A DNA stretch of 22,215 nucleotides. It comes from JAAKFL01 sp964629645. GTDB taxonomy: Bacteria > Chlamydiota > Chlamydiia > Chlamydiales > SLFE01. The stretch lies in NCBI GenBank assembly GCA_964629645.1, contig CAZVSU010000044.1, positions 1 to 22,215 of the forward strand, read 5' to 3'. Numbering within the stretch: the first letter of the stretch is position 1; every line of letters begins with the position of its first letter. A program made the position numbers and the translations under genes. The notes under the pieces were generated by a model. That model had not been told where the DNA came from. It saw nothing but the letters and a program-made list of their open reading frames with translations, and did no database searches. This document shows positions 20,750 to 22,215 of the stretch, in pieces.

Positions 20750-22215
20750 ATGCAAATTGACCCCTCTAATCAAAAATCTTTTAATGAACCGTTTATCTCG
20801 GGAGAAGAAATAAAAGAATCGGGATGGTTGAGCCGAGCGGCGGGCTGGCTGACCGGAAAGGTCACGGATGTTGCTGTTGCTGTTTTTATCGATCCCGGGG
20901 AGAAAGCGGGCCAGGGCACGGCAAAAGATCTGGCCAAATTGTCAGGCGGCGATGAATCGGCATCGCACGTCATTGATGGAGCGATCGATGGGTTCATTGA
21001 ATGGGCCCGAAGCACGCATGGCTTAGTTGCCGCAGGAAAAAAAACACCTGGACCCCTCGACTCACTGGCGGAACAAATTGTCCGTTTTATGGGGTCGAGC
21101 TCGACCGAAACGGGAATCAAAAAATTTTTTAAGGTGTTTGCCGAAGAGCTGCTCTTAAATCTTGGCAAAGAGATCTGCGAACATGAAAATAAAGACAGTT
21201 TTAGCAGCGCTTCAGAGATGACCAGTGCCGTTCTCAACCATCTTCTAAAAAAAACCAAAAACAAAATAGGACGGATCGAAAGCGACGCCGATCTTTTCAC
21301 TCGAAAATGTCTCGCAGCTGCCTCTGAGCATACCTCTGACGATCTCTTTCAAGCCATTGACGATCTCGTTGATGAGATTGTCGCTTCCGGTGCCGTCTAT
21401 CGCCTCGATGACGAAAAATACGAGCTCGCAGTGGCGGTCTCCCATCTTGCCGCAGCAAAAGATGATGAAAGCGTTGTTGTGGCGCAAAATGAAATCCGCA
21501 TGGCATCGGATCACCTTATCAATCAATTAAGAGCAAAAGAGCTAACCGATGAGCTCTTCGACATGGCCTTCAAAAATCACAAAGCCAACAAGCTCGTTGC
21601 CTTCATCGGCCGCCACGGGATTAGACCCTACTACCGGGCGACGGTGACGTCGATTCTTTATGATGTGATCAAAAATGTCAGAGAGGTACAGTGGCTTTCA
21701 GACGAGGCCGGCCAAAGTTCTGCTGCTGAGACACTCAACCCCACTTTGGACATGTTCGAGCGCCTCTTGGATCAGGAAGTGGAAAAACAGATCTTTTACC
21801 TCCCTCGCAACGTGCAGACGCTTTTTGAGGGCAAAGCAGATGACACCACCATTCAATTTGTCACTGATGTTCTTCGATCGGTCATCGCAAACCAGTACCA
21901 AGAGCAAAAAAATATCGTGAAAAATGTAGAACGGCTTGTGATCCATTTGTTTTTTGGCGACGGGCAGGATATGAGGGCGGCGACAGGGGAAGAAATCGGG
22001 AAAATAAGCGATTTTGTTCGAAAAGAGGCCGTGGAAAGACAAGACTTTTGGATTGCATTGGAAAACGCAAGCGAAGGGGAGCTGTACCGGATGATCGTGA
22101 GGGAGGCGCTTACGCAAAGGTTGGCAATGCTTCAGGGTCGCAAAGAGCAATTAGATCTCTTGGAATTAAAGTGGCGGTCTCGCTTAAATTCGGGGTTATC
22201 AGATGAGCTCGCAGC
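20750..22215 (+). CDS. Large unrecognised protein, 3' end outside the window
   Basis: From ATG 20750 the frame stays open to the last base, giving 488 complete codons and no stop, so the gene continues beyond the window. Codon use and composition are like the neighbours, unlike its AT-rich promoter. The N-terminus (MQIDPSNQKSFNEPF) is polar and has no signal peptide or membrane segment. The visible chain is acidic and mostly helical, with several regularly hydrophobic helices (FFKVFAEELLLNLGKEI, TVTSILYDVIKNV, TIQFVTDVLRSVIANQY). I recognise no domain. AAGG lies only two bases before the ATG, too close for normal use, so a leaderless start is likely. A very long cytoplasmic or type III-secreted protein is one possibility. 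Nothing in the visible part proves it. Confidence 0.8.
   Translation, partial: MQIDPSNQKSFNEPFISGEEIKESGWLSRAAGWLTGKVTDVAVAVFIDPGEKAGQGTAKDLAKLSGGDESASHVIDGAIDGFIEWARSTHGLVAAGKKTPGPLDSLAEQIVRFMGSSSTETGIKKFFKVFAEELLLNLGKEICEHENKDSFSSASEMTSAVLNHLLKKTKNKIGRIESDADLFTRKCLAAASEHTSDDLFQAIDDLVDEIVASGAVYRLDDEKYELAVAVSHLAAAKDDESVVVAQNEIRMASDHLINQLRAKELTDELFDMAFKNHKANKLVAFIGRHGIRPYYRATVTSILYDVIKNVREVQWLSDEAGQSSAAETLNPTLDMFERLLDQEVEKQIFYLPRNVQTLFEGKADDTTIQFVTDVLRSVIANQYQEQKNIVKNVERLVIHLFFGDGQDMRAATGEEIGKISDFVRKEAVERQDFWIALENASEGELYRMIVREALTQRLAMLQGRKEQLDLLELKWRSRLNSGLSDELA

Noticed and set aside
20770..21300. Minus-strand open frame of 176 residues at the right edge
   Set aside because: It is antisense to the open plus-strand gene starting at 20750, which has a good promoter and continues without a stop to the end. 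The antisense translation is Ser/Pro-rich and typical of shadow frames.

Overview
The window looks like chromosomal DNA from a member of the phylum Chlamydiae, probably one of the amoeba- or animal-associated 'Chlamydia-like' families (Waddlia/Parachlamydia type). This is inference, not a database match. The grounds are: a recF-dnaN cluster divergent from smpB; trxB close to acpS (both arrangements known, as I recall, from Chlamydia trachomatis); a DapB of the diaminopimelate pathway; two exported beta-barrel-type proteins; a polar amino acid ABC importer; and a protein resembling a eukaryotic mitochondrial carrier. No tRNA, rRNA, CRISPR array, transposase or phage gene was seen.

Layout. 1-2305 is accessory: the AT-rich-headed 3' part of an unrecognised protein faces a mitochondrial-carrier-like protein across a bidirectional terminator. 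2508-4683 is a promoter-led ABC importer operon (binding protein, permease, ATPase). 4786-9861 is a tightly overlapped run of five genes: GT11 fucosyltransferase-like protein with a signal peptide, RecD2 helicase, membrane-anchored phospholipase-D-family protein, an orphan 128-residue protein, and dapB. It ends tail-to-tail against mnmM on the minus strand. 10482-11222 is an exported barrel-type protein divergent from mnmM.

11217-13370 is recF-dnaN on the minus strand. It is divergent from smpB-rlmH (13480-14357), which converges on a four-helix membrane protein. 14990-16480 holds a YacL-type membrane PIN/TRAM protein followed by acpS. acpS converges on an orphan made of two copies of one 60-residue module set exactly 100 residues apart. 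17167-18935 is trxB plus a second exported barrel-type protein. A 314-base gap with a strong inverted repeat separates trxB from a PutP-type sodium/solute symporter (19250-20668). After an extremely AT-rich spacer, a long protein of unknown function (20750 onward) runs off the right edge without a stop codon.

The housekeeping genes cover DNA replication and repair (dnaN, recF, recD2), ribosome rescue and RNA modification (smpB, rlmH, mnmM), cell-wall precursor and acyl-carrier metabolism (dapB, acpS) and redox (trxB). Two uptake systems (the ABC importer and PutP) fit an organism that takes amino acids from its surroundings. The most interesting items are the mitochondrial-carrier-like protein, the exported GT11-like protein, the duplicated-module orphan, the two large orphans at the edges, and a recurring arrangement in which a -10-like box lies 6-9 bases before the start codon of genes without a usable Shine-Dalgarno sequence.
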